Assembly (NCBI GenBank): GCA_018350325.1
Contig: JAEVLN010000002.1
Span: 4,819,456-4,883,455 of the forward strand
From: Globodera rostochiensis
Lineage: Eukaryota; Nematoda; Chromadorea; Rhabditida; Heteroderidae
Direction of reading: 5' to 3'
Length of the DNA stretch: 64,000 nucleotides
The position numbers and the translations under genes are program-made. Below the pieces are notes generated by a model that had not been told where the DNA came from, searched no databases, and saw only the letters and a list, made by a program, of their open reading frames with translations. This document shows, one piece after another, positions 24,468-37,930 of this stretch. Positions within the stretch are counted from its first letter, which is position 1. Each line of letters opens with the position of its first letter.

Positions 24468-25168
24468 CGAGGGGAACATCCCTTACTGTCACCACTCAGA
24501 TCACTTTGAAACTATGCCTATCGTGTAGAGCACTCTCGATTTACTCTTGTAAATTTTCGGTTTTTTGGCCCGCCCACAGAGAGAAGGGTCGAAAAATGCA
24601 ATTTAGGCGTAGAATCCATATATGATCTCCGTTTTGAGCGATTCCTAACCCCGAACAAGATACTGCAATAAATAGACTCTGAAAAAAAATTGTTTAAATA
24701 TTCGAATTCGGGCTTAAAATTTAGAATCAGGCAAAACGGAGATCAGATATGGATTCTACGCCCCCAAATATCCCTAGAAACACCTTTTGCACGATTTAAA
24801 AAAAAAATTATTTTGTTAAAAAAAGTGATGGGCGGGGGGCGACCAACTCCACTATTACTGTTTAAACTTACGAACTTTTCAAAACTAAATATACATATTT
24901 ATTTTTAAAAAATTCATCATTTTTTCACAATTTTTTGATGCAAAAATCTTGTAGTTTAGCGAGCTTTGAGCTGAGATATGATTTTTTAAAGTCCTTGCGC
25001 TGACATTTTTCAAGAAAACATGAAAAAATTTCAATTGCATTTTTCGACCCTTCACTGTGTGGGCGGGCCAAAAAAGACGAAAATTTACAAGAGTAAATCG
25101 ATAGTGCCCTACACGATAGGCATAGTTCAAAGTGATCTGAGTACTCACAGTAAGGGATGTTCCCCTCG
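24468..25168. mobile_element. 701-bp MITE with long inverted ends (copy in repeat unit 1)
   Basis: The element starts CGAGGGGAACATCCCTTACTG and ends with its complement. The terminal inverted repeats are about 130-150 bp and the flanks are TTA on both sides (24465-24467 and 25169-25171). A 3-bp TTA duplication fits a PIF/Harbinger-type MITE. Inside, GCGTAGAATCCATATATGAT at about 24607 is inverted again at about 24733-24762, giving a nested hairpin. There is no transposase; the 72- and 87-codon frames lie in the arms and are not genes. It shares no ends with the Harbinger element at 19.8 kb, which therefore is not its obvious driver. Confidence 0.8.
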
Positions 25169-27479
25169 TTAGTTTAAAAATTTGTTAACTCAAATATTTG
25201 TAATAAACATTTTTTAAAAAAATTTATGGTGGCAAATAATTCCGCTGGTTCTGGGTATTCTAATTTTTTTAATTTGAGATAAATTAATTTCTGACGTTGA
25301 CATTGCTGTGTTGGTTGGGACTTGGTTATTTATGTATAAGCTAAAGCATGCTTCTTAAAACAATTAAATGGTTTATTAATAAGATCTTGGATTTGTTATT
25401 ATAAGCTAATAAATATGATGATTTTTCGTAAAATTTAGTAAATTATATTTAAAATTATAATGCCGTGATTTAAGTTAGTATAAGTCTTTAATAAATCAAC
25501 TATGATTAATAATTTTAATATTATATTTTTATTAAATTGCATATTAATTAAAGAATTTGTATTTGCCTCCTAAATCTTTGTTGTTTGCGAATTATTATTT
25601 TTTAATAATCAGCCAAAGTTTTTTAAATTTAAAATAAAATAAATTATTAAACCGCCCTTTGATGATTATTTTATTATTTTGTCATTTAATAAGATTTGAA
25701 TTTTAATTATAATAGTGATCAATGTTAAATTAAAAAAATTTAATTAAGCATACAAGTTTATTTATTTATTACTAATTTATTTTTATAAGCCTTATGACAA
25801 GAAAAGTGCATTCATTTTTTTGGTTTTTTTGCTTTTACATTTAATATAAAGATCATTTTAGATTTTAGTTTGATCTTTACTTTTCACTCTGTTTAAAATG
25901 CCGAATTAATTGTTTCATTAAGATAAATTTTTATCAAGAAAAAAAATTTTATTCTTTATTTATTTAACAAAAAGCGTACCCGCCTCTAAAACTGCCCGCG
26001 AACGTTGGATTCGATCCATCGGGTCGTGCCATGGCAACTATGTGTAGCTCACGAAGCATCTTAGAAATTGTCGGGTTAAAATTATCTAGAGTGAGTGAGG
26101 CGAGATTTTTTGTAAATATTTTTGTTTAAAAAACATTTTATTTAAAAAAATGTAAATGTGATTTTGATTTTAAAATGATATTTTCTATGCATACCATTAT
26201 AGATTTAGATGATGGAGGTTTTTTTTGGAATTTTATTACGTCCTTAAATTATTCGAATGAATTTCAGATTTATTTTGAATTAAAGCTTTAATTTAAATCT
26301 GAATATTAAAAATACGATGCCGATTTGTGTTCGCCTGCAATTGCAAGTAACCCGTAGGCACTTAGAAATAAAATCCATAGTCTCAAAAGAAGTGGATATA
26401 TTTTTGCAAGTTCAATATTTTATAAGAATGCATAAGATAAAGTTTTCTAAAATTAGACTTAATCAAATTTCATTGTGCTGCCAGCGTTGTTCTTTTTAGC
26501 ACAGACAAAAGCATTGGCCACGCTGTTTCAGATAGCAATTAATTATAATAATTATTGGATTTAATATAAATTATAATATTTTACTAGTTTAACATCAAAG
26601 TGCCAAAATTATTTACCTTATATATTTTTTAATATTACAACTGACTATTTTATAATTGTTTTATTTATACCTTATATTTGAAATTGATAAAAATAAGAAC
26701 AGGATTGATACTTAAGTTTATTTTTCGCAATTTCTAACATATACCTCCTATCTATATTTTAAAATGGTATAATAAAATTAATTTAATTTAATTTTTATTC
26801 CTTTATTTGTTAAACTTTTATTTTGATGCTGAATTATAATCTTTGATCTTTAATTATATTTTGTTAACTACACAATTTTGTTTTTTGAGTGCATTAATAA
26901 AAAACGGCATAATTTTAATTATTTTCTAAACCATTCGGAAACAGATAATAAATAATTTATTTTATTTTGTATTTGTTTTGGTCACTTGGTTTAAATTAAT
27001 TCCTATTATTTAATCAATTGAAATAGCCATGTCTTACATTTCTAAAGAATTCATACGAACTTTCATTTAAGATTAGTTAATGAATTCCGTAAACTCTTTC
27101 CTAATTTTTTATTTACTTTGCATTGTAACGTTCTAGTTGGTTCAATTAAAGCATGTGGGAAGCCCCGTTTTTATTATTACAAATTTTGAATTCTCCAAAA
27201 CATCGACTTTTTTAAAACAAATTTCTTGTATCTTTCTAATATTCCATTTACAGTTAAGGGTGTAATTTAAAAAAAAAATTTTTACGATTACTAGTATTTT
27301 GGAGAAAAATTTTTATTAATAAATTTTGTATCTGATCATGCTTTTATAATTTGTTACTTTTCACTTAATTTTTATTCGCCCAGGACCGAGACCCGCATCG
27401 AACTCAAACGCTGTCCATTTCTTTATTTAAAGTTTCATCAAATTTATTATTTTCAACAGTTCTCAATTTAGGTACCAAC

Positions 27480-27562
27480 ATTTTGATATATTTTCAATAT
27501 GAAAATTAATCGGCCCAACGCTTCACATCTTCCGCGGCCTTCGCTTCCGCCTCGTCTCCGCC
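27480..27562 (-). other. Candidate terminal exon (copy 1)
   Basis: After a TGTTTCTGAG acceptor the minus strand reads GDEAEAKAAEDVKRWAD and then TAA. The acidic and alanine-rich helix pattern and its position downstream of the coiled-coil exons make it a possible last exon of that gene. An identical copy lies in the second repeat unit at about 34742-34824. Confidence 0.25.
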
Positions 27563-29027
27563 TCAGAAACACAATATAATATAGAACACTTATTAAAATA
27601 ATTTTTAGTTATTATTAAGGTTTGCATCATAAAAGTAATAAAATGTTGTTGCAGAATAAATATTGTTATAATTTTATTAAAACTTTAGGTGCCGGCTTTT
27701 ATGACTATTTAGCGAAAGCATATATTATAAAGTGGAATACTGTTCAAACAATATTTCTTAAAAAATTATTAAACATTAATTTTTTAATTCATTTGAACAT
27801 CTTAACGTTTTTTAAATAATTACCGCCCACACTGGAAACAATTAAAAAAGATTGTCAAAAAGTAAAATCTCGCATTTGAGCGACATTTTGCCCAATCCTG
27901 TTGCGCATAGTTCAATCAAAATGTTATTTGATAATAAGAAGAAAAGATACCATTAAAGCTGAAAAAAAATCTTATAAAAATTAAGAAACCACTATTAGAA
28001 AAGCAACAAACGCTCTACTGATGATTTGGTTCATGAAAATTATGAATCACCTCTTATAAAAAAATACCCTACCTAATAAAATTTATAGAAAAAATAATTA
28101 AAATAATCATTTTCTTATTCTGAAATTCATTTGCTTCAAAATCCGACTTATATGAAATTGTAAGATAAATTTGATTATTTGAATTCATACGCCGACTGAA
28201 TTATGATGATATATGTATGAAAAAAACTAAACAATAGAAGGGTTTTTAAACCTGGTGCTTACTTAAAATGTTATAGTTTAAATATATATATTCTCTTGTT
28301 ACGCCGTTTTTAGTCTCCAATAACCGTGTTTTTTTCATTTTATTTAACATTATAATTTTTAATTTTAGCAATAATTTTTCTTAATTCGTTTATTATTTAA
28401 ATGCCCGGGTTAAAAATTGACAATTGTGCAAATTTTGTGTATCCGTTCGCACGAAGAAAGTGATTTTGGCAAAGTTCATCTTTGTTATTATAAATGCATT
28501 AATTCATTTTTAAAATAGCAAATAGCAAATTACAATTTAAAATAAACGGTAATAAATTTTATTTGCGGTCATTTTCGACGCGGATAACCGATTTTAATAT
28601 CAACTAAGATTTAAAATAATACACTCACTACTCTGCTATTATTTTTAATCACCAAACATTTAAAAGAATATTTATATTTTAAGTCTGTTCGCTATCCCCA
28701 AAGCTTTCGTTGTTTATTGTTAAACATTTGGCAGTGAGTTTCCTCACGCATTATTTTTGTTGAAATTTCATTATTTTTTATAAGTTTTATTTTAGATTTG
28801 TTTTCATTGAAAATTTTATTCAAATCTAAATTATAAACCTGGAGACATGTCGGTAAGATTATTATGTGCTTAAAAAGTTATTCTTTAAATTAGCAAATCT
28901 AAGTTAAAAACCCGGAGACGCTCTCCCATAATTTTCAGCCAGACGGGTTGCTTTGATTCTTAACATTTGGCGATTGGTCTGCGTCTCTGAAAAATTCTGT
29001 TGCAATTTTTTTTATTAATTAATTTTA

Positions 29028-29640
29028 TTATGCCTTTATGGACTGAAGCTGTTTGTTGCGCTTTTTTAGCACGTCCAGCTCAGTTTGCTTGACTTCAGCT
29101 AAATTTGTTTGCAGTGTTATTTAAACTTAGAATAATCGTAAAAGCTTTGCCTTTTCATTCACTTAGAGATTTTTCTTTGGTGCGCATTTCTTGTTGAATC
29201 AAAACTTGAGTCTTTTCTCTCAAGCGCTCACAAGCACTTTTGCTTCTTGAAATCTGCGATGATCTTCCTTAAATTAAAATTTAAATACCAATTATTTTAT
29301 TCAGTTCATAAGTCAAGCGACCCATCGCTTTTTCCAATTTTCTTTGCTCACAATTCACAGCGCCAAATTTTTTCCTCAATACAGCGTGCACAAGTGTCCA
29401 CAAACAGCTTGTCAAGGTCGTGATTGTGTTCTCCCAGGATTTTATCGATAATATCTAATAAATTATTTATATTTTTTGTTTTGTATAACACCTTTTTACC
29501 TTTTTTAATTACAACTTCTTCATGTTCCATACAAGTTGCAATTTTTACTCACGCGAGATTTGTGGTTTCAATAATCTAACAAAAGCATTTATCAGCTTCT
29601 CGTTAAAGGCACCAAAAAAATATTTTATTAACTCTTCAAA
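29028..29640 (-). CDS. Coiled-coil protein gene fragment, five exons (copy 1)
   Basis: Five minus-strand segments join in one frame with matching phase at every junction: 29553-29640 (ends RLLKPQIS, donor GTGAGT), 29406-29454 (IIDKILGEHNHDLDK), 29289-29374 (CEQRKLEKAMGRLTYELNK, donor GTATTT), 29163-29267 (SKSACERLREKTQVLIQQ, donor GTGAAT) and 29028-29098 (TELDVLKKRNKQLQ). One proposed intron, 29375-29405, is only 31 bases. The long charged heptad-like runs indicate a coiled coil. The SK-x(3)-CERLREK pattern resembles taxilins, but I do not claim the family. A longer read-through frame (60 codons, 29348-29530) covers the same DNA. Upstream and downstream exons are incomplete. The whole fragment is duplicated at 36295-36907. 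Confidence 0.5.
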
Positions 29641-31726
29641 TTAGTTACTTAAATGTGAATAATATTAGAAATTTTATTAGTTTTTATTTTCGTTTTAATG
29701 GAGTGTTTCATCAGCTCTTCCTGCTTGATTTTTGAATTATAATTACAAAAAATGTATCCATGTTATTAATCTAACATTTGAATTGTCTATATAGGGGCTT
29801 CAGTCATTGTTATTAGTATTTATAAACATTGTTTTAAAAACTTAATTTATTTTCACTGATTTTATTTAGTGTTGTAGTTCTTTATTCAATCTATAATAAA
29901 TGTTTGCATTGATGCATTAATTTCAACATATGTTAGGTTAATTTCTAGCTTTGTGTTTTATCAGCTCGGCGCCCGCTCATTGCGCCCGACCACAGCGTGC
30001 CACCGCGCCATGTTCATTGCAAAAAAAATTTTTTTAAAACAAAATGTTAATGATTGGTTATTTGTTTATATAATTTATAAATTCTTTATGATTTACTTAT
30101 TTAATCAAAGTTTCGTTGATCAACTTATTTTTTAATTTAAATAAATTGGTTTGCATATTGAATTTGGCTTAATCCATAACAACAAGAATAAAACGAAAGA
30201 TTTATTTTTGTTAGAATTTTTGAATCAGCAGAGAAAATTACAAATATTTTCTAATTGTAAAATATGAAAGCTTCTGTTTATGTTTGAAATTTAAAATCAT
30301 GTAGGTTTTTAATATGATGTGTTAAATTGTGAATTGTTTTTATCATTTTTCTTGTTCTGGTCCTTCAATTCTGACTAATTTGGGTATTCTCGATTTCCGT
30401 TTTCAATTTATTTTGTTTAGATTACCGATTTAATCATTTGCTTTAAAGGGTTTATGGTTAAATTATTTATGCCTGACAACGAAAGCCAGTTGCTCACTTC
30501 CCAAATAAAGATTGGCTTTTTTTGTTTTTTCACAAAATTAGAATTCATTTTAATTGTTTGTTAACATTTATTTTTATTTTAACAATATTGGGCAATAATG
30601 CCACAATATTTCACATTATAGTCCAATCCATGTTATTAATCTAACATACAATCTATAATAAATCAAATTTAGCATTTATCGCTATTTTTTATATCTTGCG
30701 GAAAAATAAATACACTTTATTTATTTTTAATATACAAAATTTTGTTTTTAATTAATAAATTTTTATTTTATTTATGAATCATGCCTTTAAAACATTTCAT
30801 CTATTTAAATAGTATTTAAACAAAATAAACCAAAGCGTTGATTTAGTTCAATTAAGTAATTAGCTTATTTAAATTTGCAAATAGGCTTAGCAAAAAAACA
30901 TCAACAACAAATAATTCTGTTTTTTTTAATTTACATACTTTTTATCACGGAGCAATTGTCCTAATAATATTTGCAAAGTTCTTCAATCAAAAACTAAATT
31001 GCTTTTAAAAATTAGTCTTTTTAAAATTTTAGACGAGTAAACGTTAATTTTTAAAATATTTTTATTAAATTTTTACTTTGTTGAATTTTGCTGATAGTCA
31101 CTGATGTGTGTTGTGATTTCGTTGATTTTTGATCTGGTTTTTTAGATATTTTTTTTATAAAACAATTACTTTTAATAAATAACAAATTATTTATAGTATA
31201 TTTCAATTAAGGAAAACAAGACTATATTTAAAACATGTTAGACGATTTAAATATTTTAAAATAAAATAGCCTAATGATTTCTTCCTAAATACGAAGAAAC
31301 AATTAGTAAAAAAATATTTTATAATTTAAAATTCAATGCAATGCAGCAACCTCGCCAAGTTAGTGCATTGATATTGACAATTAATTTAGTCGTAAGCGAA
31401 AACCCAAGCAACCACCCCCCCCCCCTCACTCAAATGATTAAAGTTATAAATGAAACTTTAAACAGAAAACAATATTATAATCAAACAACTTTGAAAAACA
31501 GCAACTTTCAAGATCACTATATTTGTTTAATTAATCATTGATTTTTTTTAAATACATTTTTTAATTTTAAATTTAATTGCCGAGGGAAGTTAACAATTAA
31601 GTTTATTTCCAATCTTTGTTTCCATAATCTAGTATAGTTTTACACTGCTTTTTTGTAAGAACATTTTTGCTAAAAAAATTTGATTTTACATATATGTTAG
31701 GTTTAATTTTATTTGACATTTACTTA

Positions 31727-32427
31727 CGAGGGGAACATCCCTTACTGTCACCACTCAGATCACTTTGAAACTATGCCTATCGTGTAGAGCACTCTCGATT
31801 TACTCTTGTAAATTTTCGGTTTTTTGGCCCGCCCACAGAGAGAAGGGTCGAAAAATGCAATTTAGGCGTAGAATCCATATATGATCTCCGTTTTGAGCGA
31901 TTCCTAACCCCGAACAAGATACTGCAATAAATAGACTCTGAAAAAAAATTGTTTAAATATTCGAATTCGGGCTTAAAATTTAGAATCAGGCAAAACGGAG
32001 ATCAGATATGGATTCTACGCCCCCAAATATCCCTAGAAACACCTTTTGCACGATTTAAAAAAAAAATTATTTTGTTAAAAAAAGTGATGGGCGGGGGGCG
32101 ACCAACTCCACTATTACTGTTTAAACTTACGAACTTTTCAAAACTAAATATACATATTTATTTTTAAAAAATTCATCATTTTTTCACAATTTTTTGATGC
32201 AAAAATCTTGTAGTTTAGCGAGCTTTGAGCTGAGATATGATTTTTTAAAGTCCTTGCGCTGACATTTTTCAAGAAAACATGAAAAAATTTCAATTGCATT
32301 TTTCGACCCTTCACTGTGTGGGCGGGCCAAAAAAGACGAAAATTTACAAGAGTAAATCGATAGTGCCCTACACGATAGGCATAGTTCAAAGTGATCTGAG
32401 TACTCACAGTAAGGGATGTTCCCCTCG
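31727..32427. mobile_element. 701-bp MITE (copy in repeat unit 2)
   Basis: This is the duplicated copy of the element at 24468-25168, with identical ends and TTA flanks. It arose by duplication of the host segment, not by a new insertion, because its flanks are also duplicated. Confidence 0.8.
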
Positions 32428-35400
32428 TTAGTTTAAAAATTTGTTAACTCAAATATTTGTAATAAACATTTTTTAAAAAAATTTATGGTGGCAAATAATT
32501 CCGCTGGTTCTGGGTATTCTAATTTTTTTAATTTGAGATAAATTAATTTCTGACGTTGACATTGCTGTGTTGGTTGGGACTTGGTTATTTATGTATAAGC
32601 TAAAGCATGCTTCTTAAAACAATTAAATGGTTTATTAATAAGATCTTGGATTTGTTATTATAAGCTAATAAATATGATGATTTTTCGTAAAATTTAGTAA
32701 ATTATATTTAAAATTATAATGCCGTGATTTAAGTTAGTATAAGTCTTTAATAAATCAACTATGATTAATAATTTTAATATTATATTTTTATTAAATTGCA
32801 TATTAATTAAAGAATTTGTATTTGCCTCCTAAATCTTTGTTGTTTGCGAATTATTATTTTTTAATAATCAGCCAAAGTTTTTTAAATTTAAAATAAAATA
32901 AATTATTAAACCGCCCTTTGATGATTATTTTATTATTTTGTCATTTAATAAGATTTGAATTTTAATTATAATAGTGATCAATGTTAAATTAAAAAAATTT
33001 AATTAAGCATACAAGTTTATTTATTTATTACTAATTTATTTTTATAAGCCTTATGACAAGAAAAGTGCATTCATTTTTTTGGTTTTTTTGCTTTTACATT
33101 TAATATAAAGATCATTTTAGATTTTAGTTTGATCTTTACTTTTCACTCTGTTTAAAATGCCGAATTAATTGTTTCATTAAGATAAATTTTTATCAAGAAA
33201 AAAAATTTTATTCTTTATTTATTTAACAAAAAGCGTACCCGCCTCTAAAACTGCCCGCGAACGTTGGATTCGATCCATCGGGTCGTGCCATGGCAACTAT
33301 GTGTAGCTCACGAAGCATCTTAGAAATTGTCGGGTTAAAATTATCTAGAGTGAGTGAGGCGAGATTTTTTGTAAATATTTTTGTTTAAAAAACATTTTAT
33401 TTAAAAAAATGTAAATGTGATTTTGATTTTAAATGATATTTTCTATGCATACCATTATAGATTTAGATGATGGAGGTTTTTTTGGAAGTTTTTATTACGT
33501 CCTTAAATTATTCGAATGAATTTCAGATTTATTTTGAATTAAAGCAAATTTAATTTAAATCTGAATATTAAAAATACGATGCCGATTTGTGTTCGCCTGC
33601 AATTGCAAGTAACCCGTAGGCACTTAGAAATAAAATCCATAGTCTCAAAAGAAGTGGATATATTTTTGCAAGTTCAATATTTTATAAGAATGCATAAGAT
33701 AAAGTTTTCTAAAATTAGACTTAATCAAATTTCATTGTGCTGCCAGCGTTGTTCTTTTTAGCACAGACAAAAGCATTGGCCACGCTGTTTCAGATAGCAA
33801 TTAATTATAATAATTATTGGATTTAATATAAATTATAATATTTTACTAGTTTAACATCAAAGTGCCAAAATTATTTACCTTATATATTTTTTAATATTAC
33901 AACTGACTATTTTATAATTGTTTTATTTATACCTTATATTTGAAATTGATAAAAATAAGAACAGGATTGATACTTAAGTTTATTTTTCGCAATTTCTAAC
34001 ATATACCTCCTATCTATATTTTAAAATGGTATAATAAAATTAATTTAATTTAATTTTTATTCCTTTATTTGTTAAACTTTTATTTTGATGCTGAATTATA
34101 ATCTTTGATCTTTAATTATATTTTGTTAACTACACAATTTTGTTTTTTGAGTGCATTAATAAAAAACGGCATAATTTTAATTATTTTCTAAACCATTCGG
34201 AAACAGATAATAAATAATTTATTTTATTTTGTATTTGTTTTGGTCACTTGGTTTAAATTAATTCCTATTATTTAATCAATTGAAATAGCCATGTCTTACA
34301 TTTCTAAAGAATTCATACGAACTTTCATTTAAGATTAGTTAATGAATTCCGTAAACTCTTTCCTAATTTTTTATTTACTTTGCATTGTAACGTTCTAGTT
34401 GGTTCAATTAAAGCATGTGGGAAGCCCCGTTTTTATTATTACAAATTTTGAATTCTCCAAAACATCGACTTTTTTAAAACAAATTTCTTGTATCTTTCTA
34501 ATATTCCATTTACAGTTAAGGGTGTAATTTAAAAAAAAAATTTTTACGATTACTAGTATTTTGGAGAAAAATTTTTATTAATAAATTTTGTATCTGATCA
34601 TGCTTTTATAATTTGTTACTTTTCACTTAATTTTTATTCGCCCAGGACCGAGACCCGCATCGAACTCAAACGCTGTCCATTTCTTTATTTAAAGTTTCAT
34701 CAAATTTATTATTTTCAACAGTTCTCAATTTAGGTACCAACATTTTGATATATTTTCAATATGAAAATTAATCGGCCCAACGCTTCACATCTTCCGCGGC
34801 CTTCGCTTCCGCCTCGTCTCCGCCTCAGAAACACAATATAATATAGAACACTTATTAAAATAATTTTTAGTTATTATTAAGGTTTGCATCATAAAAGTAA
34901 TAAAATGTTGTTGCAGAATAAATATTGTTATAATTTTATTAAAACTTTAGGTGCCGGCTTTTATGACTATTTAGCGAAAGCATATATTATAAAGTGGAAT
35001 ACTGTTCAAACAATATTTCTTAAAAAATTATTAAACATTAATTTTTTAATTCATTTGAACATCTTAACGTTTTTTAAATAATTACCGCCCACACTGGAAA
35101 CAATTAAAAAAGATTGTCAAAAAGTAAAATCTCGCATTTGAGCGACATTTTGCCCAATCCTGTTGCGCATAGTTCAATCAAAATGTTATTTGATAATAAG
35201 AAGAAAAGATACCATTAAAGCTGAAAAAAAATCTTATAAAAATTAAGAAACCACTATTAGAAAAGCAACAAACGCTCTACTGATTTGCAGTTCATGAAAA
35301 TTATGAATCACCTCTTATAAAAAAAATACCCTACCTAATAAAATTTATATAGAAAAAATAATTAAATAAATAATCATTTTCTTATGCTGAAATTCATTTG

Positions 35401-36294
35401 CTTCAAAATCCGACTTATATGAAATTGTAAGATAAATTTGATTATTTGAATTCATACGCCGACTGAATTATGATGATATATGTATGAAAAAAACTAAACA
35501 ATAGAAGGGTTTTTAAACCTGGTGCTTACTTAAAATGTTATAGTTTAAATATATATATTCTCTTGTTACGCCGTTTTTAGTCTCCAATAACCGTGTTTTT
35601 TTCATTTTATTTAACATTATAATTTTTAATTTTAGCAATAATTTTTCTTAATTCGTTTATTATTTAAATGCCCGGGTTAAAAATTGACAATTGTGCAAAT
35701 TTTGTGTATCCGTTCGCACGAAGAAAGTGATTTTGGCAAAGTTCATCTTTGTTATTATAAATGCATTAATTCATTTTTAAAATAGCAAATAGCAAATTAC
35801 AATTTAAAATAAACGGTAATAAATTTTATTTGCGGTCATTTTCGACGCGGATAACCGATTTTAATATCAACTAAGATTTAAAATAATACACTCACTACTC
35901 TGCTATTATTTTTAATCACCAAACATTTAAAAGAATATTTATATTTTAAGTCTGTTCGCTATCCCCAAAGCTTTCGTTGTTTATTGTTAAACATTTGGCA
36001 GTGAGTTTCCTCACGCATTATTTTTGTTGAAATTTCATTATTTTTTATAAGTTTTATTTTAGATTTGTTTTCATTGAAAATTTTATTCAAATCTAAATTA
36101 TAAACCTGGAGACATGTCGGTAAGATTATTATGTGCTTAAAAAGTTATTCTTTAAATTAGCAAATCTAAGTTAAAAACCCGGAGACGCTCTCCCATAATT
36201 TTCAGCCAGACGGGTTGCTTTGATTCTTAACATTTGGCGATTGGTCTGCGTCTCTGAAAAATTCTGTTGCAATTTTTTTTATTAATTAATTTTA

Positions 36295-36907
36295 TTATGC
36301 CTTTATGGACTGAAGCTGTTTGTTGCGCTTTTTTAGCACGTCCAGCTCAGTTTGCTTGACTTCAGCTAAATTTGTTTGCAGTGTTATTTAAACTTAGAAT
36401 AATCGTAAAAGCTTTGCCTTTTCATTCACTTAGAGATTTTTCTTTGGTGCGCATTTCTTGTTGAATCAAAACTTGAGTCTTTTCTCTCAAGCGCTCACAA
36501 GCACTTTTGCTTCTTGAAATCTGCGATGATCTTCCTTAAATTAAAATTTAAATACCAATTATTTTATTCAGTTCATAAGTCAAGCGACCCATCGCTTTTT
36601 CCAATTTTCTTTGCTCACAATTCACAGCGCCAAATTTTTTCCTCAATACAGCGTGCACAAGTGTCCACAAACAGCTTGTCAAGGTCGTGATTGTGTTCTC
36701 CCAGGATTTTATCGATAATATCTAATAAATTATTTATATTTTTTGTTTTGTATAACACCTTTTTACCTTTTTTAATTACAACTTCTTCATGTTCCATACA
36801 AGTTGCAATTTTTACTCACGCGAGATTTGTGGTTTCAATAATCTAACAAAAGCATTTATCAGCTTCTCGTTAAAGGCACCAAAAAAATATTTTATTAACT
36901 CTTCAAA
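36295..36907 (-). CDS. Coiled-coil protein gene fragment, five exons (copy 2)
   Basis: This is the duplicated copy of the 29028-29640 fragment. The corresponding exons are 36820-36907, 36673-36721, 36556-36641, 36430-36534 and 36295-36365. I see no difference from copy 1 in the exons or splice sites, so both copies have the same coding potential. Neither copy has a visible complete gene around it within the unit. Confidence 0.5.
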
Positions 36908-37930
36908 TTAGTTACTTAAATGTGAATAATATTAGAAATTTTATTAGTTTTTATTTTCGTTTTAATGGAGTGTTTCATCAGCTCTTCCTGCTTGATTTTT
37001 GAATTATAATTACAAAAAATGTATCCATGTTATTAATCTAACATTTGAATTGTCTATATAGGGGCTTCAGTCATTGTTATTAGTATTTATAAACATTGTT
37101 TTAAAAACTTAATTTATTTTCACTGATTTTATTTAGTGTTGTAGTTCTTTATTCAATCTATAATAAATGTTTGCATTGATGCATTAATTTCAACATATGT
37201 TAGGTTAATTTCTAGCTTTGTGTTTTATCAGCTCGGCGCCCGCTCATTGCGCCCGACCACAGCGTGCCACCGCGCCATGTTCATTGCAAAAAAAATTTTT
37301 TTAAAACAAAATGTTAATGATTGGTTATTTGTTTATATAATTTATAAATTCTTTATGATTTACTTATTTAATCAAAGTTTCGTTGATCAACTTATTTTTT
37401 AATTTAAATAAATTGGTTTGCATATTGAATTTGGCTTAATCCATAACAACAAGAATAAAACGAAAGATTTATTTTTGTTAGAATTTTTGAATCAGCAGAG
37501 AAAATTACAAATATTTTCTAATTGTAAAATATGAAAGCTTCTGTTTATGTTTGAAATTTAAAATCATGTAGGTTTTTAATATGATGTGTTAAATTGTGAA
37601 TTGTTTTTATCATTTTTCTTGTTCTGGTCCTTCAATTCTGACTAATTTGGGTATTCTCGATTTCCGTTTTCAATTTATTTTGTTTAGATTACCGATTTAA
37701 TCATTTGCTTTAAAGGGTTTATGGTTAAATTATTTATGCCTGACAACGAAAGCCAGTTGCTCACTTCCCAAATAAAGATTGGCTTTTTTTGTTTTTTCAC
37801 AAAATTAGAATTCATTTTAATTGTTTGTTAACATTTATTTTTATTTTAACAATATTGGGCAATAATGCCACAATATTTCACATTATAGTCCAATCCATGT
37901 TATTAATCTAACATACAATCTATAATAAAT

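Larger units (their letters stand above)
23400..30659. repeat. 7.26-kb tandem duplication, copy 1
   Basis: The sequence from 23400 is repeated almost base for base from 30660. The unit holds a 701-bp MITE, a coiled-coil gene fragment on the minus strand and several exon-like islands. The left breakpoint and the junction share AAAT, a four-base microhomology. No transposon ends frame the unit, so it is a segmental duplication. Confidence 0.95.
30660..37930. repeat. 7.27-kb tandem duplication, copy 2
   Basis: This is the second copy of the 23400-30659 unit. Positions are offset by +7259 bases near the start and +7267 near the end because of small indels. The first is a C-run shortened from 12 to 11; most others cluster near 33.43-33.55 kb and 35.28-35.40 kb. 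The copy ends at TATAATAAAT, after which the sequence continues as unique DNA. Confidence 0.95.

Noticed and set aside
24690..25148. 72- and 87-codon frames within the 701-bp MITE
   Set aside because: They lie in the inverted arms, overlap each other's complement and have no similarity to transposases; both are repeated only because the unit is duplicated.
25995..26060. GGATCGAATCC on the minus strand resembling box B of a tRNA (also in the second repeat unit at about 33255)
   Set aside because: The T-stem does not pair well and no 5' half is present, so it is not a tRNA gene; a SINE relic is possible but unsupported.
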